Below are positions 25,474 through 34,926 of a DNA stretch of 64,000 nt, piece after piece. The first letter of the stretch is position 1; every line of letters starts with the position of its first letter. The notes beneath the pieces were generated by a model. The model was not told the origin of the DNA, did not search any database, and saw only the letters and a program-made list of their open reading frames with translations. The translations under genes were made by a program, and so were the position numbers. Source of the DNA: Flavobacterium sp. 9 (lineage in GTDB: Bacteria > Bacteroidota > Bacteroidia > Flavobacteriales > Flavobacteriaceae); contig NZ_PEEU01000001.1 of assembly GCF_002754195.1 (NCBI RefSeq), positions 2,170,001 to 2,234,000 on the forward strand. Direction: 5' to 3'.

Positions 25474-27885
25474 ATGAAATTAAAGGTTACATTATTCTTA
25501 TTTTTAAATATTGGTTTCTTTGCTTTTGCTCAGGAAAACCTAACCTACCAAAAACCTTCTAAATCTATTCTGGATTTAGCAGATTATGAAAGAGCTCCGA
25601 CAGTATCGATGGATACTAAAAAAGAAAATATGCTCTTAGTATACAGAAGTACATACAAAACATTGGACGATTTAAATCAGGAAGAACTTCGTTTGGGAGG
25701 TCTAAGGATCAATCCTGTTACCAATATTTCAAGTACAGTTACTTATATCAATAATCTGAAATTAAGAAAGATTAGCGGTAAAGACGAAATTCAAGTTACA
25801 GGTTTACCAAATAATCCTAAAATCAGTAACGTTCTTTGGTCTCCAAATGACAAAAAAATCCTGTTTTCGCATACCACAAATACTGGTGTAGAACTTTGGG
25901 TTTTGGATGTTGCATCGGCGCAAGCCACAAAACTAACAGAAGCTACTGTAAATGCAAATCTTGGAAATCCGTTTAGCTGGTTCTTAGACAACGAAACTAT
26001 TTTGGTAAAAATGCTTCCAAAGGACAGAAAACCACTTTTAGATTCTAAAAAAGATTTACCAACCGGACCAATTATTTCGAATACTTCTGGAGAAAAATCT
26101 CAAAACAGAACCTATCCGGATATGTTGAAAAACAAAAATGATGAAGTTAATTTCGAAAACATCATTACATCTGAATTATACAAAGTCAACATCAATGGAA
26201 ATGCGGTTTTATTTAAAGAAGCTGCAATGTTTGCTGGAGAAAGAATATCTCCTGATGGCAATTATATTATGTTGACAACCATTCAGAAACCATTTTCTTA
26301 TGTTGTTCCTTTAAGCAGATTTCCATCGAGATCAATTGTTTACGACATTAGAGGAAAAGAAATCAAAACGGTTAACGAAGTTCCGTTGAACGAAATTATA
26401 CCAAAAGGTTTTATGGCTGTTCGAAAAGGAAAAAGAGAAATGGCTTGGAGAAATGACAAACCTGCAACTTTATCTTATGTTACAGCTTTGGACGAAGGAG
26501 ATCCTGCAAACAAAGTAGATTTTAGAGATGAGCTTTTTCTTTGGGATGCACCTTTTACAAGCGATGCAACTTCATTGGTAAAAATACCTCAGCGTTATAA
26601 TGATGTTGTTTGGGGTAATGATAATATTGCTTTTGTTACTGACGAATGGTACGACACTCGTAATACCAAAACTTATTTGATTAATCCATCAAATCCAAGT
26701 CAGCAAGCAAAAGTAATTACGGACAGAAACCAACAAGACGTTTATTCAGATCCGGGTATTTTTGAAACCAAAAAGAATGAATACAATAAATATGTTCTGG
26801 CAATCGAAAAAGACAACGCTTACAGAATTGGTGACGGATATACTAAAAGCGGCCAGTTCCCATTTATTGATGAATTTAACTTAAAGACATTACAATCTAA
26901 ACGTATTTATACTTCTTCTTATAAAGACAAAAAAGAAGATTTATTGGAAATTGAAGATTTTAGATCTGGTAAAGTTTTAGTTCAGATTCAGTCAAAAAGT
27001 GAATATCCGAATTATTACTTCAGAAATATTAAAAAACAAAACAGCTTAACTCCAATTACAACTTTCAAAAATCCGTTTGAAAGCATCAAAGATGTAAGCA
27101 AAGAAGTTATTAAATACAAACGTAAAGACGGATTAGAACTTTCAGGAACTTTATATCTTCCTGCTGGTTATGATAAAGCTAAAAAAGAGAAATTACCATT
27201 ATTGATCTGGGCTTATCCTGCCGAATATAAAGACAGAAATAGTGCAGGACAATCTACTCAAAATTCAAATGAGTTTACTTTTCCTTATTATGGATCTTTT
27301 GTGTATTGGGTAACCAAAGGATATGTGGTTTTGGATGATGCAGCTTTCCCAATTATTGGAGAAGGAACTACAGAACCAAACGATAACTTTATCTCACAAT
27401 TAGTAGATAATGCCGAAGCTGCAATTAATGCAGTTGATGCTTTAGGATATATTAATCGTAAAAAAGTCGCTATTGGCGGACATTCTTATGGTGCATTTAT
27501 GACAGCAAATCTATTAACACATTCTAATTTGTTTGCCTGCGGAATTGCAAGAAGTGGAGCGTATAACAGAACTTTGACTCCGTTTGGTTTTCAAAGCGAG
27601 CAACGTAATTACTGGGAAGTTCCAGATGTTTACAACGCAATGTCTCCTTTTATGAATGCCGATAAAATGAAAACTCCAATTTTATTAGTTCACGGTGAAG
27701 CCGATAATAATCCCGGAACTTTCACTTTGCAAACAGAAAGATATTTTCAGGCTTTAAAAGGTTTAGGAGCTCCAGCAAGAATGGTGATTTTACCAAAAGA
27801 AGCACATAGTTATGTAGCAAAAGAAAACATCTTGCACTTACTTTGGGAACAAGATCAGTTTTTAGAAAAGTATTTAAAAAACTAG
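25474..27885 (+). CDS. Exported S9-family (prolyl oligopeptidase-type) peptidase
   Basis: 803 residues with a signal peptide (MKLKVTLFLFLNIGFFAFAQ). The N-terminal two thirds form a beta-propeller (WSPNDKKILFSHTT..., ISPDGNYIMLTT). The C-terminal alpha/beta hydrolase domain has the nucleophile Ser671 in GGHSYGAF, Asp in HGEADNNPG and His in EAHSYVA. The length and the FPYYGSFVYWVTKGYVVLDDA-type region resemble glutamyl endopeptidases of the S9 family, which cut peptides after Glu in the periplasm. Exact specificity cannot be read here. It is monocistronic and ends in a bidirectional terminator. Confidence 0.9.
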   Translation: MKLKVTLFLFLNIGFFAFAQENLTYQKPSKSILDLADYERAPTVSMDTKKENMLLVYRSTYKTLDDLNQEELRLGGLRINPVTNISSTVTYINNLKLRKISGKDEIQVTGLPNNPKISNVLWSPNDKKILFSHTTNTGVELWVLDVASAQATKLTEATVNANLGNPFSWFLDNETILVKMLPKDRKPLLDSKKDLPTGPIISNTSGEKSQNRTYPDMLKNKNDEVNFENIITSELYKVNINGNAVLFKEAAMFAGERISPDGNYIMLTTIQKPFSYVVPLSRFPSRSIVYDIRGKEIKTVNEVPLNEIIPKGFMAVRKGKREMAWRNDKPATLSYVTALDEGDPANKVDFRDELFLWDAPFTSDATSLVKIPQRYNDVVWGNDNIAFVTDEWYDTRNTKTYLINPSNPSQQAKVITDRNQQDVYSDPGIFETKKNEYNKYVLAIEKDNAYRIGDGYTKSGQFPFIDEFNLKTLQSKRIYTSSYKDKKEDLLEIEDFRSGKVLVQIQSKSEYPNYYFRNIKKQNSLTPITTFKNPFESIKDVSKEVIKYKRKDGLELSGTLYLPAGYDKAKKEKLPLLIWAYPAEYKDRNSAGQSTQNSNEFTFPYYGSFVYWVTKGYVVLDDAAFPIIGEGTTEPNDNFISQLVDNAEAAINAVDALGYINRKKVAIGGHSYGAFMTANLLTHSNLFACGIARSGAYNRTLTPFGFQSEQRNYWEVPDVYNAMSPFMNADKMKTPILLVHGEADNNPGTFTLQTERYFQALKGLGAPARMVILPKEAHSYVAKENILHLLWEQDQFLEKYLKN

Positions 27886-27900
27886 ATTATTAGATAAAAC

Positions 27901-27933
27901 AAACCCGATAGATTTCAAAAATCTATCGGGTTT
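27901..27933. terminator. Bidirectional terminator after the S9 peptidase gene
   Basis: Stem AAACCCGATAGAT / ATCTATCGGGTTT followed by a long T-run; serves the converging ABC ATPase gene as well. Confidence 0.85.
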
Positions 27934-27991
27934 GTTTTTTTTTATAGCATTAAAAAGAATTATCTAATTTTCTAATTGACACATTATCTAA

Positions 27992-28942
27992 TTACAAATA
28001 ATTTAAACCTAAGAAAATTTCCTGTTCAAGAGGTAAATCGATTTCACTTTCAAAAAATACTAGTTGTCTTTTATAAACAGTTTCAATCAAATAATGATTT
28101 CCTCTAAAATAAGTTCTTCTAATTTTTACCGGCAAATTAGATTCTGTAACCATTTTAAATTGATGCGGATAAACCAAAGTCTTATGATTTTGATCTTCAT
28201 ATGGAAGTAATAAATGCGTTGGAAGTTCATTTACTTCTCCAAAAAGTGACGCTACATATTTAGTTTCCGGATCTTCGTATATTTTTGTTGGATTGTCTTT
28301 AACGATGATTTCTCCGTTTCGCATTACAATCGCTTCATCTGCAAATGACAAAGCATCTGTACTATCGTGCGTTGCAATAATGCAAGTAATTCCTTTTTGT
28401 TTTAAGTAGCGGAATAAATTTCGGCGTAGAGCATTTTTTCTAAAAGCATCGATTTGGCTAAAAGGTTCGTCCAGTAAAATTACTTCCGGCTCTAACGCCA
28501 AAACTCTTACTAAAGCAACTCTTTGTTGTTGTCCTCCACTTAAAAATTTTGCTTTTACATTAGAGAAAGATTCCATTTCTACCATTTCTAATAATTCCTG
28601 AACACGAAGTTTTTTCATGTTTGCAAAACCATTCGAAAGAAACTTTCCAACATTTTCGGCTACAGTTTCAAAAGGAGACAAATCAAAATCCTGCGCCAGA
28701 TATTTCATATAAGGCATTCCGGGAATTAAATTATACTTTGGACCTAAAACAGGTTTTTCATCATAAAAAATCTTGCCTTCATCAAGATCGTATAAACCGT
28801 ATATTAATTTAAGAAGTGTACTTTTTCCGCAGCCACTTTCACCTATAATAGAAATATTGTCGCCTTTATTTACAGTAAAAGAAACGTTTTTTATAACAGG
28901 GGTTTCGGTGTACGAAAAAGAAATATTTTGAATGTCGAGCAT
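27992..28942 (-). CDS. ABC transporter ATP-binding protein without adjacent permease
   Basis: 316 residues from the ATG at 28942. The Walker A is GESGCGKST near residues 32-40, the signature LSGGQQQRVALVR near 132-144, and Walker B VILLDEPFSQID near 152-163. The switch His is in IIATHDSTDALSF. About 90 residues beyond the nucleotide-binding domain form a TOBE-like tail, as in PotA/FbpC import ATPases. No permease or binding protein gene is nearby, so the partner must be elsewhere. The TTG at 28963 is rejected as a start because it falls in the -7 box. Confidence 0.85.
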   Translation of the reverse strand: MLDIQNISFSYTETPVIKNVSFTVNKGDNISIIGESGCGKSTLLKLIYGLYDLDEGKIFYDEKPVLGPKYNLIPGMPYMKYLAQDFDLSPFETVAENVGKFLSNGFANMKKLRVQELLEMVEMESFSNVKAKFLSGGQQQRVALVRVLALEPEVILLDEPFSQIDAFRKNALRRNLFRYLKQKGITCIIATHDSTDALSFADEAIVMRNGEIIVKDNPTKIYEDPETKYVASLFGEVNELPTHLLLPYEDQNHKTLVYPHQFKMVTESNLPVKIRRTYFRGNHYLIETVYKRQLVFFESEIDLPLEQEIFLGLNYL

Positions 28943-28960
28943 GGGTTGTATTTGAAAGTC

Positions 28961-28968
28961 CAAATTTA
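28961..28968 (-). promoter_or_regulatory. -7 promoter element of the ABC ATPase gene
   Basis: Minus strand TAAATTTG, with a TTG 20 bases further upstream as a -33 element; it overlaps the spurious TTG start at 28963. Confidence 0.6.
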
Positions 28969-28992
28969 CAATGTTTAATTTCTAAAGTCAAA

Positions 28993-29023
28993 AAAAAGCT
29001 GCTTCAATTACGAAACAGCTTTT
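28993..29023 (-). terminator. Terminator of the OmpA-type lipoprotein operon
   Basis: AAAAAGCTG / CAGCTTTT stem between the OmpA-type gene stop and the next gene. Confidence 0.65.
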
Positions 29024-29047
29024 AAGAAATTTTATTGCGTCAGAAAC

Positions 29048-29743
29048 TTATTTTCCGGCTTGAGCTTTTGCATCATTTACCATTTTGTCATTTGCAGTAA
29101 TTGAGAACTCTACACGACGGTTTTGTGCTCTTCCTTCAGGAGAATCATTTGTTGCAATTGGATCAGCGATTCCTAAACCAGAAGTTTTGAAACGGCTTGA
29201 TTTTAATCCTTTTGAAACTAAATAAGCTTGCACAGATGCAGCTCTTTGTCCTGAAAGTGTTAAGTTATATTCTGGTTTTCCTGTATTATCAGTATAACCA
29301 AAAATTTGAATATCTGTATCTCCGTACTCTGTAAATACAGGAATCAATTTATCTAAGTTAGCTTTTGCCTGAGATGTCAAAGTCGATTTGTTAGTATCAA
29401 AACGAACAGAGTTTTCATTCAAAGTTAAGTGAATTCCTTCTCCAACTCTCTCAACATCAGCACCTGGTAAAGCCTGATCAATTTCACGGGCTTGTTTATC
29501 CATTTTGTTTCCAATAAGTGCTCCGGTTCCACCACCTACGGCAGCACCAATTGCAGCACCTAAAGCAGCATTACCTCCGTGACCTAAATTATTTCCTAAA
29601 ATACCACCAATAATACCACCGGCAACTACTCCAATTCCAGCACCTTTTTGTGTGTTATTTGCATTTTTTACTGAATCACAACTTGTAAAAAAGCTTGCTA
29701 ATACAAATAAACTACTTAGGCTTAAAACGGTTATCTTTCTCAT
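29048..29743 (-). CDS. OmpA-family lipoprotein with glycine-zipper segment
   Basis: 231 residues. The signal peptide ends at the lipobox ASFFTSC, with Cys at residue 22. Residues 37-82 form a glycine-zipper membrane-associating segment (GVVAGGIIGGILGNN and so on). The C-terminal OmpA-like domain (about residues 108-218) carries FGYTDNTGKPEYN and NRRVEFSI, the peptidoglycan-binding landmarks (Asp and Arg for meso-diaminopimelate). It probably ties the outer membrane to the wall. It follows a small lipoprotein gene by 17 bases on the same strand. Confidence 0.9.
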   Translation of the reverse strand: MRKITVLSLSSLFVLASFFTSCDSVKNANNTQKGAGIGVVAGGIIGGILGNNLGHGGNAALGAAIGAAVGGGTGALIGNKMDKQAREIDQALPGADVERVGEGIHLTLNENSVRFDTNKSTLTSQAKANLDKLIPVFTEYGDTDIQIFGYTDNTGKPEYNLTLSGQRAASVQAYLVSKGLKSSRFKTSGLGIADPIATNDSPEGRAQNRRVEFSITANDKMVNDAKAQAGK

Positions 29744-29760
29744 ATTTTTATTTTTTTATA

Positions 29761-30264
29761 TTAATTAGCTCTTTGAAATTGGTAAGTTACATCCTTAACT
29801 TGTCCGCCAACATTGATATTATCGATCAATTGGAACGAGTTATCAGTTAATCCGGCTACTTTAAGTAAATATCCTGATTTAACATTTTTTGATTTTAATC
29901 CCGGATCTACAATCTTAAGTACAAAAAGTCCCTGATTGTTGATACTCCAAACGATTGGAGAAGTAAAAGCTGTACAACTTGGCGCATTTAGAGCCATAGT
30001 ACCTTTATTATTGTTCGAAATAAAGTTCCATGTACTTCCAATAAAACATTTAGAATCTGCAAGATCAAACGAGTTTACTTTAATATAGTCTGAACCTGGA
30101 TAAGATACATTTGTAAGTACCCAATTTCCTTTAAGTGCTACTTGAGTAGGTCTGTCAAGTTTAGTTGATAGTGTAGGCGCTTCTGTTGAAGCTGTTGTAG
30201 ACGAAGCTGATTTGCACGCGAAAAACATCGTGGCGATCAAGCAAATGAAAATAACTTTCTTCAT
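29761..30264 (-). CDS. Small lipocalin-like lipoprotein
   Basis: About 167 residues. The ATG at 30264 begins MKKVIFICLIATMFFAC, a signal peptide with Cys at residue 17. The mature part, with LKGNWVLTNVSYPG, CFIGSTWNF and NNKGTMALNAPSC, resembles the lipocalin-like family of Bacteroidetes lipoproteins, proposed to bind small hydrophobic compounds. A second ATG at 30273 is also possible. The TTG at 30327 is rejected because it lies beside and upstream of the TATCTTTG promoter word. It is cotranscribed with the OmpA-type gene. Confidence 0.75.
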   Translation of the reverse strand: MKKVIFICLIATMFFACKSASSTTASTEAPTLSTKLDRPTQVALKGNWVLTNVSYPGSDYIKVNSFDLADSKCFIGSTWNFISNNNKGTMALNAPSCTAFTSPIVWSINNQGLFVLKIVDPGLKSKNVKSGYLLKVAGLTDNSFQLIDNINVGGQVKDVTYQFQRAN

Positions 30265-30316
30265 TTTGTACATTTTTTTTAAGTTAATACTGACACGTTT
30301 AACAATTATTATACCA

Positions 30317-30324
30317 CAAAGATA
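30317..30324 (-). promoter_or_regulatory. -7 promoter element of the lipocalin-like/OmpA lipoprotein operon
   Basis: Minus strand TATCTTTG, exact consensus, 53 bases upstream of the ATG at 30264. Confidence 0.6.
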
Positions 30325-30469
30325 CAATTCATAGGAATATCTTGAGTTCCAAAATCTAATTATTTTCTTTCAAAATTAACACTTACGCCATTTTGTCACC
30401 CAAAAAACAATTGGTATTCTATTTGAAGAAATGAGAATCATCACATTAAACTAAAAAATAAAAATAAAT

Positions 30470-32353
30470 ATGACAACAGGTAAAATTAATGTTTCGGTAG
30501 AAAACATCTTTCCCTTAATCAAAAAGTTCTTGTACAGCGATCACGAAATCTTTTTACGTGAGCTGGTTTCGAACGGAACAGACGCTACTTTAAAATTAAA
30601 ACACCTAATTAGTATTGGCGAAGCTAAAGTAGAATACGGAAATCCTGTAATCGAAATCAAAGTTGATAAGGAAGGAAAGAAAATCCACATCATTGACCAA
30701 GGTTTAGGAATGACAGCTGATGAAGTTGAAAAATACATCAATCAGGTTGCTTTTTCAGGAGCTGAAGAATTTCTTGACAAATACAAAGATTCTGCAAAAG
30801 ATTCTGGAATTATTGGTCATTTTGGTCTTGGTTTTTATTCTGCATTTATGGTTGCAGAGAAAGTAGAAATCATTACAAAATCATACAAAGACGAACCTGC
30901 AGCACACTGGACATGTGACGGAAGCCCTGAGTTTACTTTAGAACCGGCTGACAAAACTTCACGTGGTACAGAAATCATCTTACATATCGCTGAGGATTCT
31001 CTTGAGTTTTTAGAAGATTCTAAAATCAGCGGATTATTGAATAAGTATAACAAGTTTATGCCTATTCCAATTAAATTTGGATCAAGAACAGAAACACTTC
31101 CAAAACCGGAAGATGCTCCTGAAGATTATATCAACGAAACAGTTGAAGTTGATAATATCATCAACAATCCAAATCCAGCATGGACAAAACAACCAAGCGA
31201 ATTATCTGAGGAAGATTATAAAAACTTCTACAGAGAATTGTATCCAATGCAATTTGAAGATCCGTTATTCAACATTCATTTGAATGTAGATTATCCTTTT
31301 AACTTAACCGGAATTTTATATTTCCCTAAGTTAGGTTCGGATATGCAAATTCAAAAAGATAAAATTCAATTGTACCAAAACCAAGTTTACGTTACTGATA
31401 ATGTAGAAGGAATTGTACCTGAGTTTTTGACAATGTTAAAAGGTGTTATCGATTCACCGGATATTCCATTAAACGTTTCTCGTTCTGGTTTACAAGCAGA
31501 TGGTGCGGTTAAGAAAATCTCTAACTATATCACTCGTAAAGTAGCTGATAAACTAAAAGCTTTATTCAACGAAAACCGTGCTGATTTTGAAGCAAAATGG
31601 AACGATATTAAAATCGTTTTAGAATACGGAATGCTTTCTGAAGATAAATTCTACGAAAAAGCAGGTGCGTTTGTCTTATATCCAACAGTTGATGATAAAT
31701 ATTTTACTCTTGAAGAATTAAAAGAGAATTTAAAAGAAAATCAAACTGATAAAGACGGAAAATTAGTTATTCTTTATGCTGGAAACAAAGATGCTCAGCA
31801 CTCTTATATTGAAACAGCAAAAGAAAAAGGATACGAAGTTTTACTATTGGATTCTCCAATTATTTCGCATTTGATTCAAAAAATTGAAGGAGATAATAAA
31901 GACGTAACTTTTGTTCGTGTTGATTCTGATCATATTGATAATTTAATCAAAAAAGACGAAAACACAATTTCTAAATTATCTGACGAAGAAAAAGAAACAC
32001 TTAAAACTTCATTAGAAGCTTATATTCCAAAAGCATATTCTGTACAATTGGAAGCTATGGACAGCCAAGCTGCTCCATTCATTATCACGCAACCAGAATT
32101 TATGCGTAGAATGAAAGAAATGAGTCAGTCTGGTGGTGGCGGAATGTTCGGAATGGGTAATATGCCGGAAATGTACAATTTGGTTGTAAACACAAATTCT
32201 GATTTAGCAACAAGTATCTTGAATACTGAAGACAAAACACATCAGGAACATTTGGTAAAACAAGCTTTAGACTTAGCTAAATTATCGCAAAACCTATTAA
32301 AAGGAGAAGCTTTGACTGCTTTTGTAAAAAGAAGTTTCGAAATGATTAAATAA
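30470..32353 (+). CDS. htpG: Molecular chaperone HtpG (Hsp90)
   Basis: 627 residues, ATP-dependent dimeric chaperone of the cytosol. The GHKL ATPase motifs are clear: RELVSNGTDAT (N-terminal, residues 29-40), IDQGLGMTADEV near 75 and GHFGLGFYSAFMVAEK near 115-130. The middle domain includes NVSRSGLQADGAVKKI. The C-terminal dimerisation domain carries a GGGGMFGMGNMPE insert, glycine- and methionine-rich. The start region MTTGKINVSVENIFPLI is a usual HtpG beginning. It stands alone, ending in a strong terminator. Confidence 0.96.
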   Translation: MTTGKINVSVENIFPLIKKFLYSDHEIFLRELVSNGTDATLKLKHLISIGEAKVEYGNPVIEIKVDKEGKKIHIIDQGLGMTADEVEKYINQVAFSGAEEFLDKYKDSAKDSGIIGHFGLGFYSAFMVAEKVEIITKSYKDEPAAHWTCDGSPEFTLEPADKTSRGTEIILHIAEDSLEFLEDSKISGLLNKYNKFMPIPIKFGSRTETLPKPEDAPEDYINETVEVDNIINNPNPAWTKQPSELSEEDYKNFYRELYPMQFEDPLFNIHLNVDYPFNLTGILYFPKLGSDMQIQKDKIQLYQNQVYVTDNVEGIVPEFLTMLKGVIDSPDIPLNVSRSGLQADGAVKKISNYITRKVADKLKALFNENRADFEAKWNDIKIVLEYGMLSEDKFYEKAGAFVLYPTVDDKYFTLEELKENLKENQTDKDGKLVILYAGNKDAQHSYIETAKEKGYEVLLLDSPIISHLIQKIEGDNKDVTFVRVDSDHIDNLIKKDENTISKLSDEEKETLKTSLEAYIPKAYSVQLEAMDSQAAPFIITQPEFMRRMKEMSQSGGGGMFGMGNMPEMYNLVVNTNSDLATSILNTEDKTHQEHLVKQALDLAKLSQNLLKGEALTAFVKRSFEMIK

Positions 32354-32377
32354 GATTTTACAAAAATCTATCCCGAA

Positions 32378-32408
32378 AACCTGCAAGTTATACTTGCAGG
32401 TTTTTTTT
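32378..32408 (+). terminator. Terminator of htpG
   Basis: Stem AACCTGCAAGT / ACTTGCAGGTT followed by T8. Confidence 0.85.
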
Positions 32409-32550
32409 ACATCCTATTTTAAAACACTAAATGCCAATCAATTACAATTAAAAAAGGGTGTTTGTCCCCTTTCCCGAGAAGAATGAATTCTATAATTTTA
32501 TTATCCCTTAAACACAACTCACTGAAAGTCAATATTTAATCCTAGAAATC

Positions 32551-33816
32551 ATGGATAAAAGAAAATTTACTGAAAACGGAGAAGTCTTAACCATTCTAAA
32601 AGAATTAAAGGAAGAAATAAAGAATAAAAAATTCTCAGATATTACAGACAATAATAATTGCCAATATGTAGATCTCGTGCAAGAAGGCGGTGGTGTATTA
32701 GGCATTGCTCTCGTTGGCTATGTTTATGTTCTTGAACAAGTAGGAATTCGTTTTCTAAGTCTCGCCGGAACTTCAGCCGGAAGTATTAATACGATGCTAA
32801 TGGCCGCAGCAGGAACTTGCGATATTCAGAAATCAGAATGGATATTAGATTGTCTCTGTAATAAAAACCTGTATGATTTTGTAGATGGTGATCATGATGC
32901 ACGCGAATTTATTGATGCATTATTAAGCGATTCCAGTAATCTGAAATTAATTTTAAAAGGAAGTCAAGTCGTTGATAATTTCAAAGACGATCTTGGATTA
33001 AATCCCGGTAAAAATTTCCATCAATGGATGTCTAATCTTCTTTCACAAAAAGGAATAAAAAATTATGCCGATCTTAAAGCTTTAAGATTAAAAGGAGTTT
33101 CGGACGACAATCAATTATTTAGAATAAATCAGGTAAAGCAAGGCGACAAAGAAATCTACAACCGACCTGATCATTGGTGCGAAATGGCAATAATTGCAGC
33201 AGACATTACAACAGAGAGCAAAATTGTATTCCCAAAAATGATTGATTTATTTTATTCGAATCCGGATGTTCAGAATCCTGCAGATTTCGTTCGGGCTTCG
33301 ATGTCGATTCCGCTTTTCTTTACACCTTTTAAAATTCAAAATATTCCCGGAGGAGTTGAAGCATGGAACAAATGGAATGAAGCAACCTGCTTGAGAACCT
33401 CAGTTCCATCTGAAGTTATGTTTATGGATGGAGGTATAATTTCGAATTTCCCAATTGATATTTTTCATGAAAACCTAACAGTTCCAGCCTCTCCTACTTT
33501 TGGAATTAAATTGGGATACGATAAAAATGAAATTAATAAAAACGAAAAAATAACCAATGTTGTTAGCTCTATGTTTGACACTGCAAGGTATGGTTACGAC
33601 TCTGAATTTTTAAGAAAGAATCCGGATTTTAAAAACCTCATTGGATATATTGATACCGGAAGCCACAATTGGTTAAACTTCAATTTGACCGAAGATGCAA
33701 AAATTGACCTCTTTATACGCGGAGCCCAAAAAGCAGCAGAATTTTTAACGAAATTTGATTGGGAAAAATATAAAGAAATCAGAAGAGCCAAAAGCGAATA
33801 TTACAAAACTGTTTAA
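32551..33816 (+). CDS. Patatin-like phospholipase
   Basis: 421 residues. Oxyanion-hole motif GGGVLG is at residues 46-51, nucleophile elbow GTSAG at 73-77 (Ser75), and the catalytic Asp is in DGGIISNFP near 295. There is no signal peptide; residues 1-40 are charged and helical, so a cytosolic or effector-type lipase is likely. Longer than the catalytic core, it has an extra region (about 90-200) with an [13 protein letters not shown] segment. Substrate is unknown (phospholipid or lysophospholipid acyl esters are the family's usual targets). It has its own terminator and no operon partner. Confidence 0.87.
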   Translation: MDKRKFTENGEVLTILKELKEEIKNKKFSDITDNNNCQYVDLVQEGGGVLGIALVGYVYVLEQVGIRFLSLAGTSAGSINTMLMAAAGTCDIQKSEWILDCLCNKNLYDFVDGDHDAREFIDALLSDSSNLKLILKGSQVVDNFKDDLGLNPGKNFHQWMSNLLSQKGIKNYADLKALRLKGVSDDNQLFRINQVKQGDKEIYNRPDHWCEMAIIAADITTESKIVFPKMIDLFYSNPDVQNPADFVRASMSIPLFFTPFKIQNIPGGVEAWNKWNEATCLRTSVPSEVMFMDGGIISNFPIDIFHENLTVPASPTFGIKLGYDKNEINKNEKITNVVSSMFDTARYGYDSEFLRKNPDFKNLIGYIDTGSHNWLNFNLTEDAKIDLFIRGAQKAAEFLTKFDWEKYKEIRRAKSEYYKTV

Positions 33817-33862
33817 AAAATGAATCTGCTATAAAACATTATTACATAAAATAACGTTTATA

Positions 33863-33895
33863 AAATCCTATAAGTCCCACTTATAGGATTTTTTT
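33863..33895 (+). terminator. Terminator of the patatin gene
   Basis: Stem AAATCCTATAAG / CTTATAGGATTT with T7. Confidence 0.8.
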
Positions 33896-33956
33896 ATTGC
33901 AATTTATTTTTTATTACATTTGAATCCCATTTATCTAACTCAAACAAAAAAACAAT

Positions 33957-34793
33957 ATGAAAAATACGAAAAAAACGATCCTTTTATTTCTAGCAGTTTG
34001 TACCACAGCGCTAACTTATGTTTCATGTTCTAACAATGACAGTATTGTTCAGCAAATGGATGTAACTTCAGTTGGAGCCTCTATAGCGATTGACGCCGTA
34101 AACGAAATGGACATCAACACAGGATTACTTATAACAACACCAACTGCTTCGACCGGAAAACCAACCGAAACTCCTCCAGCAGGAATTTGCGGTACACTCA
34201 CAGTATCTCCAACAACAGACACTTACCCAAAAGTATTTACTTTAGATTTTGGAACTGCAGGTTGCACAACTGACCAACTTACAAGAAAAGGAAAATTACA
34301 AATCACTGTTTCCGGACCTGTAACCTCAACGGGAAGCAAAATGACCATCGAAAGAATTGGCTACTCTATCAATGGATTAAAAGTAGAAGGAACTATTGAA
34401 TACACAAACACGACAACGACTCCAACTGTACCACAATGGACTAGAAAAGTGACAAATGGAAAATTAACTGATACACAAGGAAAAACCTTTACAAGTTCAG
34501 GCACATGCACAGTAAAACAAACTGCAGGTGTTGATACTCCTTTTTTATTAAGTGATAATGTATATGAAATGACTGACGGAACTCACACCGTAACGTCTGA
34601 TAAAGGAGGAACATTAACCTTGACAGTTCTGGAAACATTGGTAAAAAAATATTCTTGTACTTTTATTTCTAAAGGAAAATTGAAAGTTCAGGGTGGAGCC
34701 TTAAACGGAGTTGTTGATTACGGAAACAATGATTGTGACGGTAAATACACTTATACTCACGAAAACGGAAAGATTTTCAATTTAGTAATGTAA
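33957..34793 (+). CDS. Uncharacterised secreted lipoprotein
   Basis: 278 residues. The signal peptide has a lipobox TYVSC (Cys at residue 24), followed by SNNDS. The mature protein is rich in Thr, Gly and beta-branched residues with repeated motifs such as KGKLQITVSG, ISKGKLKVQGG and VEGTIEYTNT, suggesting an all-beta fold. Four cysteines in the mature part (in ICGTL, GCTTD, GTCTV and YSCTF) may form disulphides. I do not recognise the family. It has its own terminator. Confidence 0.75.
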   Translation: MKNTKKTILLFLAVCTTALTYVSCSNNDSIVQQMDVTSVGASIAIDAVNEMDINTGLLITTPTASTGKPTETPPAGICGTLTVSPTTDTYPKVFTLDFGTAGCTTDQLTRKGKLQITVSGPVTSTGSKMTIERIGYSINGLKVEGTIEYTNTTTTPTVPQWTRKVTNGKLTDTQGKTFTSSGTCTVKQTAGVDTPFLLSDNVYEMTDGTHTVTSDKGGTLTLTVLETLVKKYSCTFISKGKLKVQGGALNGVVDYGNNDCDGKYTYTHENGKIFNLVM

Positions 34794-34819
34794 AAGAATT
34801 TTCTTCCATAAATAATAAG

Positions 34820-34847
34820 AATCCCAATCTATTTTCAGATTGGGATT
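34820..34847 (+). terminator. Terminator of the secreted lipoprotein gene
   Basis: Stem AATCCCAATCT / AGATTGGGATT followed by a T-rich run. Confidence 0.75.
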
Positions 34848-34926
34848 TATTTTTTAGCAAAATTTAACAACTACATCTATACATTCAAACTATTTTCTTT
34901 ATTTTGCAGCCAAATCTAAAAAACCA

